The notes under the pieces: model-generated | The model's database searches: none | The model's input: the letters and a program-made list of their open reading frames with translations, nothing else | Told to the model about the DNA's origin: nothing | Translations under genes and position numbers: made by a program | Assembly (NCBI RefSeq): GCF_900104345.1 | Contig: NZ_FNJN01000004.1 | Coordinates: 432,647-496,646 of the forward strand | Direction: 5' to 3' | Source: Microbacterium testaceum StLB037 | Lineage (GTDB): Bacteria > Actinomycetota > Actinomycetes > Actinomycetales > Microbacteriaceae | DNA: 64,000 nt | Shown: one piece after another, positions 19,072-26,995 of the stretch | Layout of the letters: each line of letters opens with the position of its first letter | Position numbering within the stretch: position 1 is the stretch's first letter

Positions 19072-19677
19072 GTGGCGAAGCTGTACTTCCGCTACGGAGC
19101 GATGAACTCGGGCAAGTCCACGGCCCTGCTGCAGGCGGCGTACAACTACGAGGAGCGCGGACAGCGGGTTCTGCTGGCCAAGCCTGAGATCGACACCAAG
19201 GGCGCCGACCAGATCGACAGTCGGCTGGGCGTGAAGCGTCCGGTCGACTTCCTCGTCGCCCCCGGCGATGATCTGCGCGAGGTGTTCCACAGCGCGGCGG
19301 GGCACGCGCCGGTGGCCTGCCTGCTCGTCGACGAGGCGCAGTTCTTCACCCCGACCCAGGTCGACGACCTGTTGCGGATCGCGGTGCTCGACGGCATCCC
19401 CGTTCTCGCCTACGGGATCCGCACCGACTTCCGCACCGAGGCTTTTCCGGGATCGGCGCGCCTGATGGAGTTGGCCCACAGCCTCGAAGAGCTCAAGACG
19501 ATCTGCCGCTGCGGACGCAAGGCGATCTTCAACGCGCGCCTGGTCGGCGGTCGGTTCGTCTTCGATGGTGACCAGGTCGCGATCGACGAGGGGCAGATCG
19601 AGGGCGAAGTCACCTACGAGTCGATGTGCGCCGCGTGCTATCTGCGCGAATCCGGCGGCCGGCTCGACGGGCGCTGA
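19072..19677 (+). CDS. tdk: Thymidine kinase (type II)
   Basis: A 201-aa kinase that phosphorylates thymidine to dTMP in the salvage pathway. The GTG at 19072, seven bases after the mqo stop, gives the usual N-terminus. The P-loop YGAMNSGKST is at residues 8-17. The Walker-B-like VDEAQFFTP and the lasso-region zinc ligands CRCGRKA and CAACYL mark the tetrameric type II family. Length is normal. It appears to be co-transcribed with mqo, though no functional link is evident. Confidence 0.95.
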   Translation: MAKLYFRYGAMNSGKSTALLQAAYNYEERGQRVLLAKPEIDTKGADQIDSRLGVKRPVDFLVAPGDDLREVFHSAAGHAPVACLLVDEAQFFTPTQVDDLLRIAVLDGIPVLAYGIRTDFRTEAFPGSARLMELAHSLEELKTICRCGRKAIFNARLVGGRFVFDGDQVAIDEGQIEGEVTYESMCAACYLRESGGRLDGR

Positions 19678-19726
19678 GACCCTCCGAGCGATCAGCCCCG
19701 GCGCTTGCGAGCGATAGCCTGGAACC

Positions 19727-20755
19727 ATGCGCGTACTCCTGGCCGGCGGAGCCGGTTACATCGGAACTCACACGGCCGTGGCTCTTCTCGAAGCCGGGCA
19801 CGATGTCGTCCTTCTCGACGACCTGTCGGGAACGCACGCCGTCGCCGCCGAGCGGGTCGAGAAGATCACCGGTAAGTCTGCGCCCCTCATCGTGGGCGAT
19901 GCGGCCGACGAGGCCGTCGTGGCCTCCGCCTTCGACGAGCACGGTCCGATCGACGCGATCATCCACTTGGCGGCGTTCAAGGCCGTCGGCGAATCGACGC
20001 AGAAGCCGCTGGAGTACTACTCCAACAACCTCGACACGACCTTCGCCCTGCTGCGGGTGGGCATCGCCCGCGGCATCCGGAGCTTCGTCTTCTCGAGCAC
20101 CGGCACGGTGTACTCCGACCCGGCCGACCTCCCCTTCACCGAGGAGTCGACGACGAGCATCGACCTCTCCAACGCCTATAGCAAGTCGAAGCGCATGAAC
20201 GAGGTCGTGCTCGCCGACGTCGCCCGAGTGAACCCCGAGCTGAACGTCACCGTGCTGCGCTACTTCAACCCCGTCGGCGCGCACCCCTCGGGTCTGATCG
20301 GCGAAGACCCCGCCGGCATCCCGAACAACCTCATGCCGTTCGTCTCGCGCGTCGCGATCGGTACGCTCGACGAGATCGGCGTCTTCGGGGCCGACTACGA
20401 CACCCCCGACGGGACGGGCCTGCGCGACTACATCCACGTCGTCGACCTCGCCGAGGGGCACGTCGCCGCCCTCGAGCAGGCGCAGCCCGGGCACCAGGTG
20501 TTCAATCTCGGTACCGGTCGCCCCGTGAGTGTGCTCGAACTGGTCGCGTCGTTCGAGAAGGCCGTCGGGCGCGAACTGCCCAAGAAGATCCTCGACCGTC
20601 GCCCCGGCGACGTCGCCGCCACGTACTGCGATCCCTCGAAGGCCGGCGAGGTCCTGGGGTGGCGCACGCGTCTCGGCATCGACGACGCCTGCCGCGATTA
20701 CTGGAACTGGCAGACCACGAACCCGGCGGGATACCGCACGACCGCCGACGCCTGA
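19727..20755 (+). CDS. galE: UDP-glucose 4-epimerase
   Basis: A 342-aa short-chain dehydrogenase-type epimerase that interconverts UDP-glucose and UDP-galactose for polysaccharide synthesis and galactose use. The NAD loop is GGAGYIGTH at residues 6-14. The catalytic Ser/Thr lies in SSTGTVYSDP and the Tyr/Lys pair in NAYSKSKRMNE. The downstream RYFNPVGAHPSG and GTGLRDYIHVVDLAEGH are diagnostic of GalE. The protein is complete and starts at ATG 19727, 49 bases after tdk. Confidence 0.96.
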   Translation: MRVLLAGGAGYIGTHTAVALLEAGHDVVLLDDLSGTHAVAAERVEKITGKSAPLIVGDAADEAVVASAFDEHGPIDAIIHLAAFKAVGESTQKPLEYYSNNLDTTFALLRVGIARGIRSFVFSSTGTVYSDPADLPFTEESTTSIDLSNAYSKSKRMNEVVLADVARVNPELNVTVLRYFNPVGAHPSGLIGEDPAGIPNNLMPFVSRVAIGTLDEIGVFGADYDTPDGTGLRDYIHVVDLAEGHVAALEQAQPGHQVFNLGTGRPVSVLELVASFEKAVGRELPKKILDRRPGDVAATYCDPSKAGEVLGWRTRLGIDDACRDYWNWQTTNPAGYRTTADA

Positions 20756-20818
20756 CGATCCGCGCATAGGGTGGTGTGGTCGGGCCACATCGCAGCGCCC
20801 GCGAGGACGGGGGATGCC

Positions 20819-21592
20819 ATGTCGAACGCCGCCCCCCGCGCCTGGCAGGTGGTCCTCGAGCGCATCGAAAGCGACCTGCGCGACGGGCGACTGGCCCCCG
20901 GCGACCGGTTGACGCCGGAGCGCGAACTCGCCACGCAGCTCGGGGTAGGCCGGTCGAGCGTCCGCGAAGCGGTGCGGGTGCTCGAGGTGCTGGGGGTCGT
21001 CCGCACGGCGACCGGCTCCGGCCCCACCGCCGGTGCGATGATCGTCACGACTCCGCGGGGCGGCCTCGCCGCCTTCCTCCGGCTCCAGGTGGCGGCGAAC
21101 GGCTTCCCCCTGACCGACGTCGTGCGTACGCGCATCGTGCTCGAGTGCGATGTCGCCGAGCGGTTGGCGCAGGACGACGTCGACCTCGCCGAGGTGGTCG
21201 GCATCCTGGATGCGATGGATGCCGACGACCTCGCGCCTGACGAGTTCCTCGCCCTCGACGCGCGCTTCCACCAGGCTCTCTCCGAAGCGTCGGGCAATGC
21301 GGTGATCTCGGCGATGATGGCGGGGCTGCGCAGTTCGATCGAGGCGTACACGCGCGCGGGGGCGGCCCGCCTCGCCGCGTGGCCGGTCGTGGCGGATCGG
21401 CTGCGCTCGGAGCACCGGAACATCGTCGCGGCGATGTCGGCAGGCGACGCTGCGGCGGCCCGCGAGGCCGTCCGGGCGCACATCACCGACTACTACACCG
21501 AAGTGGCGCAGGCGCTGAGTCCGGCCGACGCGGCGGAACCGGCTGTCGCCGACGCTGCTCGCGCCGCGCTGCGGTCCGTCCCGTCCGCGTGA
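20819..21592 (+). CDS. GntR/FadR-family transcriptional regulator
   Basis: A 257-aa regulator starting at ATG 20819 behind a GGGGG-rich ribosome site. The N-terminal winged helix (residues ~10-75) has LRDGRLAPGDRLTPERELATQLGVGRSSVREAVRVLEVLGVV, the GntR signature. The C-terminal all-helical FCD domain, with DARFHQALSEASGN and SEHRNIVAAMSAGDAAAAREAV, normally binds a metal and an organic-acid ligand. The effector is unknown. The nearest downstream gene is a siderophore-interacting protein ten bases away, so this regulator may control it, although FCD regulators more often respond to carboxylates. Confidence 0.92.
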   Translation: MSNAAPRAWQVVLERIESDLRDGRLAPGDRLTPERELATQLGVGRSSVREAVRVLEVLGVVRTATGSGPTAGAMIVTTPRGGLAAFLRLQVAANGFPLTDVVRTRIVLECDVAERLAQDDVDLAEVVGILDAMDADDLAPDEFLALDARFHQALSEASGNAVISAMMAGLRSSIEAYTRAGAARLAAWPVVADRLRSEHRNIVAAMSAGDAAAAREAVRAHITDYYTEVAQALSPADAAEPAVADAARAALRSVPSA

Positions 21593-21602
21593 AAGGAACC
21601 CC

Positions 21603-22424
21603 ATGAGCGATCGACCCGCGCGCCCGCCGCGTCCCCAGCACGTACTCCACGTCGTGGGGACCGAGCGACTCACCCCGCACCTCGTTCGGGTGCGCGCACG
21701 GGGGCACGACCTGGCGGCGTTCCGCGAGAGCCCGCACACCGACACCTACGTCAAGATCACCTTCGCCAAGCCCGAGCTCGGCCTCGAGCCGCCGTACGAC
21801 CTCGCGGCACTGCGCGAGACCCTCGCGCCCGAGGATCTGCCCGTGACCCGCACCTACACGGTCCGCGCGGTCGAGGGAGACGAGCTCGTCATCGACTTCG
21901 TCGTGCACGGCGACGAGGGGCTCGCGGGACCGTGGGCTGCGCGCGCGCAGCCGGGCGACCGTCTCGTTGTCTCGTCGCCGGGCGGAGGCTACGCTCCCGA
22001 CCCCTCGGCGGACTGGCACCTGTTCGTCGGCGACGAGTCGGCGATCCCCGCGATCGCCGCGGCTCTCGAAGCTCTGTCGCCGGATGCCGTGGGCGCCGCC
22101 TTCGTCGAGGTGCAGGCCGCGGACGAGCAGCTCGCGCTGACGGCTCCCGCCGGGGTCGAGATCACATGGGTCCACCGTGGCGGGGCGACAGCGGGCGCGA
22201 CGAACGTCCTGTCGGATGCCGTGGCGTCATGGCATCCGCTTCCCGGACGAGGACACGTGTTCGCCCACGGGGAGCGCGAGGCGATGAAGCGGATGCGCGA
22301 TCTCGTCTTCGCGCAGTGGGGACTCGGGCGCGAGCAGGTGTCGCTGTCGGGCTACTGGGCGTACGGGCGCACCGAGGACCGGTTCCAGGCGGAGAAGCGC
22401 GAGCCGATCGGTCAGATCCTCTGA
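21603..22424 (+). CDS. Siderophore-interacting FAD-dependent reductase
   Basis: A 273-aa cytoplasmic flavoprotein of the SIP/ViuB family, which reduces Fe(III)-siderophores to free the iron. The FAD-binding beta barrel includes HTDTYVKITFAKP and the flavin-binding motif VTRTYTVR. The C-terminal NAD(P)H half contains WHLFVGDESAIPAIAAALEAL and the family end SLSGYWAYGRTED. It begins ten bases after the GntR regulator and ends 19 bases before a convergent HAD phosphatase. A candidate DtxR-type iron box lies 1.4 kb downstream at another promoter. Confidence 0.93.
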   Translation: MSDRPARPPRPQHVLHVVGTERLTPHLVRVRARGHDLAAFRESPHTDTYVKITFAKPELGLEPPYDLAALRETLAPEDLPVTRTYTVRAVEGDELVIDFVVHGDEGLAGPWAARAQPGDRLVVSSPGGGYAPDPSADWHLFVGDESAIPAIAAALEALSPDAVGAAFVEVQAADEQLALTAPAGVEITWVHRGGATAGATNVLSDAVASWHPLPGRGHVFAHGEREAMKRMRDLVFAQWGLGREQVSLSGYWAYGRTEDRFQAEKREPIGQIL

Positions 22425-22443
22425 CGGCTCGCGCTCCGCAGGC

Positions 22444-23223
22444 TCACTCCGCGGTTCGCGCGGGCAGCGTCGGGATGAGCTTCTCGAGGAACGCTGCGGT
22501 GTCTTCCCACCCGTGCACCGCCTGGCACTCGACGCCCATCGCGAGGACGGGGTAGTCGTTGCCGTCGGGGTCGAGGCGGTCGCCGACGAAGAGCATGTCG
22601 TCGAGGGGGATACCGGTCGCCTCGACGAGCTTGTTCATGCCGTAGGCCTTGTCGATGCCGCGGTGGGTGATGTCGACCGAGGTGGAGCCGCCGGAGCGGA
22701 CCTCGAGGTCGGGGATGCGGGAGGCGACGGCCTCGCGCAGGCTGTTCTTCTTCTCGCCGGTGGGGTCCCAGGCCATCTTCGCCTCGAGGGGGGCCGACTG
22801 CCCGAGGGCCGAGAACGTGATCTGCGAGCCACGGTCCTCGAGGATGTCACCCCACGGCTTCGCCTCCCAGAGGCCGAGGCGTTCCGCCTCTTCGCGAACG
22901 GCGGTGAGCGCGCGCTGCTTCTCGTCGTCGGTGAGCGAGTGGGCGTACACGGTCTCGACGCCGGCGGGCGTGAGGAGGTAGTACTGGGTGCCGCAGGTGG
23001 GCATCAGGTGGAAGTGCGCGAGCAGCTCGGGGGAGGCCTGGGGCAGACGCTCGACCACCTGGCTGCGGAACTGCTGGAGCTGTCCACCCGAGATGATCGC
23101 GACCTCGACCTTCTCGGCGAGGGCGAGGAGCAGGTCGCCGATGCGCGGATCGATCGCCGACTTCGAAGGGGCGAGGGTGTCGTCGAGGTCGAAGGCGACG
23201 AGGCGGGGCGAGGCGTCGGACAC
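22444..23223 (-). CDS. HAD-IIB family phosphatase/phosphomannomutase-like
   Basis: A 259-aa HAD-superfamily enzyme. The GTG at 23223 is preceded by AGGAG. The catalytic DxD is D12/D14 in VAFDLDDTLAPSK. Motif II is IISGG and the acidic motif IV is LFVGDRLDPDGNDYPV. The middle cap (TCGTQYYLLTPAGVETVY to SLREAVASRIPDLEVRSGGSTSVDITHRGIDK) follows the C2b pattern of eukaryotic-type phosphomannomutases and sucrose/trehalose phosphatases. It probably hydrolyses or isomerises a sugar phosphate. I cannot decide between phosphatase and mutase from sequence alone. Confidence 0.85.
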   Translation of the reverse strand: MSDASPRLVAFDLDDTLAPSKSAIDPRIGDLLLALAEKVEVAIISGGQLQQFRSQVVERLPQASPELLAHFHLMPTCGTQYYLLTPAGVETVYAHSLTDDEKQRALTAVREEAERLGLWEAKPWGDILEDRGSQITFSALGQSAPLEAKMAWDPTGEKKNSLREAVASRIPDLEVRSGGSTSVDITHRGIDKAYGMNKLVEATGIPLDDMLFVGDRLDPDGNDYPVLAMGVECQAVHGWEDTAAFLEKLIPTLPARTAE

Positions 23224-23366
23224 GGTGCTCCTGAGCAGTGAGAGGTCGTCGCACGGAGGTGTCGCGTGCGGGCGGAGGGCGGGCCGCCGAGGGGCCCGCG
23301 TACGAAGTGATTCTACCGGCGGGCTCCCGTCGCCCCTTCCGGCGTGCAGCGGACGGGCGCGGGGGC

Positions 23367-23732
23367 TCAGACGGCCCGGGTGAGGATGCCGATCTCGGCG
23401 CCCGCGCGGTCGAAGACGGTGAGCTTGTCTCCGGCGATCGTCGCGGTGGCCACCTTGCGAAGCCAGGTGTCGACGCCCATGCAGGCCTTCAGTGTGGACA
23501 GCCCGAGACGGACGGTGAGGGTGTCGCCCTCGCGGGAGTACGAGCCGTTGAGTCCGTTGCAGCCGTCGCTGCCGGTGAGAACCCCGTCCTCGAGGGTGAG
23601 GAATTCCGGACCCTGCCCGACCCACCGGCCTTCCTCGGACGCACGGGAGGGATCGCTGGCGGGGGAGGCGCACGCCGTTGCAATCATGCCGCCGACGGCG
23701 AATGCAGTGAGGGCGACGAAACGGCGGGACAT
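23367..23732 (-). CDS. META-domain lipoprotein
   Basis: A 121-aa lipoprotein starting at ATG 23732 behind GAGGAG. The signal sequence ends in IATAC, so C21 would be lipidated. The mature part has GSDGCNGLNGSYSREGDTLTVRLG, the core of the META/HslJ fold, and an ACMGVDTW segment. META proteins are often envelope-stress or antibiotic-tolerance factors, but the role here is unknown. The gene is divergent from the S1 protease and shares its intergenic region, where a possible iron box lies. Confidence 0.8.
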   Translation of the reverse strand: MSRRFVALTAFAVGGMIATACASPASDPSRASEEGRWVGQGPEFLTLEDGVLTGSDGCNGLNGSYSREGDTLTVRLGLSTLKACMGVDTWLRKVATATIAGDKLTVFDRAGAEIGILTRAV

Positions 23733-23783
23733 GAGAATCTCCTCATCGATACCGGAAAACGAAACAATGCTCATAAACAATGC

Positions 23784-23802
23784 TCAGGTTGCCCTAAGGT
23801 AA
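23784..23802. promoter_or_regulatory. Candidate DtxR/IdeR iron box
   Basis: The sequence TCAGGTTGCCCTAAGGTAA matches 14 of 19 positions of the DtxR consensus. It lies in the intergenic region shared by the META lipoprotein and the S1 protease gene. Just upstream, ACAATGCTCA occurs twice and TAATGCTCG once, suggesting additional sites. No binding evidence exists. Confidence 0.4.
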
Positions 23803-23889
23803 TGCTCGACGCTGAGAGATGGGTGGGGGCCCTATCGAGATTCCCGTCCTGCCTCATCGCGCGTTTTCACCGACACATGAGATGAGACG

Positions 23890-25932
23890 ATGACACGAAA
23901 CATGAAGCGTATGGGGTGGGCCGCAGCGTCCACCGCCGTCGCGCTCACCGCCTCCGGTCTGCTGGCCCCCGCGGCCTTCGCCGGGGAAGACCAGTCGCTC
24001 GCGCCGACCTCCGGTCCGGCATTCGACGCGACCGCGCAGCAGCTCCTGGCCAACGACGACGTTCAGGCTGTGACGAAGGACACCCAGGGCCGCGTCGTCG
24101 TCTACACGACCGAAGCCGAGGGTGAGGCGAAGACCTTCGCCGACTCCAAGTCGAACGTCGTGGTGAAGCACATCGACAGCCCGTTCAGCCCGAAGGCTGA
24201 GACCGACGTGGTGGCGGGTGCCGGATACTTCAGCGTCGACCCCTCCGCTCCGCCCACGGCCGCCGGCGGCCTGTGCTCGATCGGCTTCACGGGATTCACG
24301 CCCACCGGTGCCCCCGCCGTCATCACGGCCGGCCACTGCAACGACGACGGCGCGTTCACCGCAAGCGTGCTGACTGTCCCCACAGGGGATCCCGCGGGTG
24401 GCGGCGCCGCCAACAACGATGACGTCTCGTTCCGCGCCCCTCTCGGCACGCTCGGCTTCTCGCAGTTCGGCGGACCCGGCAACTCCGCCGGCACCGTCGG
24501 CGACAAGGCATCCGTCGACATCGCCGCCATCGACGTGACGAACACCGCGCTGAACCTCAAGCCGGAGATCACGAACTGGTCGACCGCGGGCTCGGGCGAC
24601 CTCTCGCTCTCGACCATCGCGGTGACCTCCGTCGGCAAGGTACAGGCGGGTCAGGTCTCGAAGTCGGGTCGCACCACCGGTTACACCACGGGTACCGTGC
24701 TCGAGCTCGAAGGGTGGGCGAAGGTCGGCGACCGCCAGGTCTACGGCTTCCCCGTCGAGAGCGCCGAGGTCATGGTCCTCGAGGGTGACTCGGGCGGTGC
24801 CGTCTTCCAGGGCAACACCGCGGTGGGTGTCGTCTCGGGCGGCGACGATGCGGGGACGCTGCTCTGGGCGGCCGACCTGCAGGCAGGCCTCGAGCGGACC
24901 GGTGGCTACACCGTCGCCGTCGAGATCGCCGCGCCGGCTCTCGTCACTCCCGCCAACGGCGGCGAGATCGGTGTCGGCGGAACCATCTCCGGCACCGCAC
25001 CGGCCGGCACGACCGTCGAGATCAAGCCCGCCTCCGGCGCAGCTTTCGACGCCCTGACCGACGCCTCCGGAAACTGGAGCTTCGCGGCCCCCGACAAGCT
25101 CGGTACCTACGCGTTCTCGGTGACGGCGAAGAGCGGCTTCAGCCGGTCGCCGTCGGTCGATGCGGCCGTCGAGGTCAAGGCGGCACCGCCGGTCATCACC
25201 TCGCCCGGAAACGGCTCGATCGTCATTGATCAGCTGAATGAGTTCACGGGGACCGGTCTCCCCGGTGCAACAGTGACCCTGACTGCCGAGACGGTCGACG
25301 ACTCTGCGCCCGGTGACGACGCCCAGGTCAAGGTGGCGCCGGCAGCCGTCGCAGCGAACGGCAGCGCGGTTGTGCGTGCGGACGGCACGTGGTCGATCCC
25401 GGTCGACCTCGGCATCGGTGCGTACAACGTCTCGGCGACCCAGGCTCGCGACGGTCAGGTCTCCGCCGCGGCTGTGATCTACTTCACGATCGCCCCGCCG
25501 GCGCCGACGATCGACGGCATCCATGATGGCGCGACCTACAGCGGTGCGGCTGTTCCGACGTCTGTGTCGGGTACGGGAGTCAACGGCGCGGAGATTGTTG
25601 TCGTGGTCAACCAGAACGAGGTCGCTCGCACCACGGTGCAGAACGGCACGTGGTCGGTCGTGCTCCCCACCGCTCTCGGTGGGGGCGCGTACGAGCTTGG
25701 TGCTGTCCAGACGGTCCAGGGTGTGTCGAACGGCACGTACCTGAACTTCACCGTCGTCGCGGCTGCTGCCCCGGCCCCGAGCGGTACCCCCGCCCCGGCC
25801 GGTAACGGTGGTGGCCTGGCGGTCACCGGTATGGGCGGCGACGTCGCTCCGCTGGCCTGGGGCGCCCTCGCGCTCTTGCTCGGTGGGATCGGTGCCCTCG
25901 GCTTTCGCTCGATGCGTCGGGCGAAGAGCTAA
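23890..25932 (+). CDS. Cell-wall-anchored S1 serine protease with Ig-like repeats
   Basis: A 680-aa exported protein. The signal peptide ends near AAFAG. Residues ~105-335 form a chymotrypsin/streptogrisin-type domain: H149 in VITAGHC, D215 in DIAAID, and S301 in GDSGG, with C129 and C150 placed to form a disulfide. About 300 residues of bacterial Ig-like modules follow (APALVTPANGGEIGVGGTISGTAPAGTTVEI and similar repeats). The end LAVTG (643-647), a hydrophobic helix and SMRRAKS is a class E sortase signal, so the protease is covalently wall-bound. The ATG at 23890 is used; a second ATG lies four codons on. A strong terminator follows. Confidence 0.9.
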   Translation: MTRNMKRMGWAAASTAVALTASGLLAPAAFAGEDQSLAPTSGPAFDATAQQLLANDDVQAVTKDTQGRVVVYTTEAEGEAKTFADSKSNVVVKHIDSPFSPKAETDVVAGAGYFSVDPSAPPTAAGGLCSIGFTGFTPTGAPAVITAGHCNDDGAFTASVLTVPTGDPAGGGAANNDDVSFRAPLGTLGFSQFGGPGNSAGTVGDKASVDIAAIDVTNTALNLKPEITNWSTAGSGDLSLSTIAVTSVGKVQAGQVSKSGRTTGYTTGTVLELEGWAKVGDRQVYGFPVESAEVMVLEGDSGGAVFQGNTAVGVVSGGDDAGTLLWAADLQAGLERTGGYTVAVEIAAPALVTPANGGEIGVGGTISGTAPAGTTVEIKPASGAAFDALTDASGNWSFAAPDKLGTYAFSVTAKSGFSRSPSVDAAVEVKAAPPVITSPGNGSIVIDQLNEFTGTGLPGATVTLTAETVDDSAPGDDAQVKVAPAAVAANGSAVVRADGTWSIPVDLGIGAYNVSATQARDGQVSAAAVIYFTIAPPAPTIDGIHDGATYSGAAVPTSVSGTGVNGAEIVVVVNQNEVARTTVQNGTWSVVLPTALGGGAYELGAVQTVQGVSNGTYLNFTVVAAAAPAPSGTPAPAGNGGGLAVTGMGGDVAPLAWGALALLLGGIGALGFRSMRRAKS

Positions 25933-25944
25933 GCACGCCTGAGC

Positions 25945-25990
25945 AAGCGCCCCCGGTGCCTCCCCGTTTCGGGAGGGGCCGGGGGCGCTT
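25945..25990 (+). terminator. Rho-independent-type terminator after the S1 protease
   Basis: AAGCGCCCCCGG (25945-25956) pairs perfectly with CCGGGGGCGCTT (25979-25990). An inner stem CCTCCC/GGGAGG extends it. It ends the protease transcript before the lower-GC region. Confidence 0.85.
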
Positions 25991-26246
25991 CGTTATGCCC
26001 GGGAACACGCAGGGGGTGATCGCCAGCAGCACGCGCCTTCGGGCGCGGGTGGGGGAGCGTCTCGTTCGCGGTCCGTCGGAGCGGTCGGCGGGCGGGGCGT
26101 CCCAGAACGATGTTTTGCCAGCACATTCAGAAGCAGTGACGAGGTTCCGCCTTGAAGTTGAGGTCATTTGTCCCCCAAACGGCCTATACGAAAACACAAA
26201 GCACGTCGATAAGGTGAAATCACAAAACAAGCAAAGGAGCAAGGAC

Positions 26247-26696
26247 TTGACACGAAAATTTCGTATGGCTCGGCTCGTTGTGGTCGCGCTTCTCGTTAGT
26301 GCTGGTGCAATTGCCATGCCAGCCGCGGCGCAGGCCGCTGTGCCAACATGCAATTTCAGTGCGATTTACGCGCTGGAGCGGCCGCTCGGGCCTTCCGGTG
26401 TCTTTCCGAGCGTGAATACCAGCCCGAAGCAACGGTCGTGCAACCTGTGGCCCGGAGGGGAGCGAAATGCGACGATCGCCCTGCAGTACCAGCTGAATCG
26501 CTGCAACGGAGCGAATCTTGTCGAGGATGGCTCGTACGGCCCTGCAACGCAGAACGCGGTGCGTGCGGTGCAGTCCCGCGCCGGAATTGCGGTCGACGGT
26601 GTATATGGCCCCCAGACCATGAACGCGATGCGTTGGTCGAATGGTAATGGGTGTTACTCTGCCTCGAGCTACTCCTACGCAGGCACAAACGGATAG
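26247..26696 (+). CDS. Secreted peptidoglycan-binding-domain protein
   Basis: A 149-aa exported protein. TTG 26247 is chosen because AAGGAG lies seven bases before it; an ATG six codons later is an alternative. A signal peptide (LVVVALLVSAGAIAMPAAAQA) precedes a Cys-containing segment (VPTCNFSAIYALERP). A PG_binding_1 domain fills residues ~75-135, with LQYQLNRCNGANLVEDGSYG and AVQSRAGIAVDGVYGPQTMNAM. No catalytic domain is present, so it is a wall-targeting module or a small secreted factor. The surrounding DNA seems less GC-rich than the flanking chromosome, which suggests acquisition together with the DUF1906 gene downstream. Confidence 0.8.
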   Translation: MTRKFRMARLVVVALLVSAGAIAMPAAAQAAVPTCNFSAIYALERPLGPSGVFPSVNTSPKQRSCNLWPGGERNATIALQYQLNRCNGANLVEDGSYGPATQNAVRAVQSRAGIAVDGVYGPQTMNAMRWSNGNGCYSASSYSYAGTNG

Positions 26697-26995
26697 CTTT
26701 TCGCCAAACCGCAGGTCGGCTATCGGACAGTACGGCCGGCGGTCATGAGCCGTACAGCTTGCGCGCCGGTCAGACTATCCGAGACTTCGTGAGGATGGAT
26801 GGTCTGGCCGGGCGCGGAGCTCGGCGTGTTGGTCGTTCGGCCAGCGGCGCTTCGCTCTTCACCACTGCCGGCCAATGGTCCGACGCGGGTTGAGTCGGAC
26901 TTAGGGCGAATCACCATCGGTCCCGTGGTGCGATGCCGACGGGGTAGCCGACAGTTGCATCAAGCAGCCCCATTATGAAATGAGGATTCCTCCGC

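Noticed and set aside
19610..21745. 711-codon minus-strand frame opposite galE and the GntR gene
   Set aside because: Two well-recognised genes occupy the plus strand; this frame has no recognisable motif.
25956..26246. Longer upstream start for the small peptidoglycan-binding protein
   Set aside because: The upstream codons cover a terminator and AT-rich non-coding DNA; the AAGGAG before TTG 26247 fits better.
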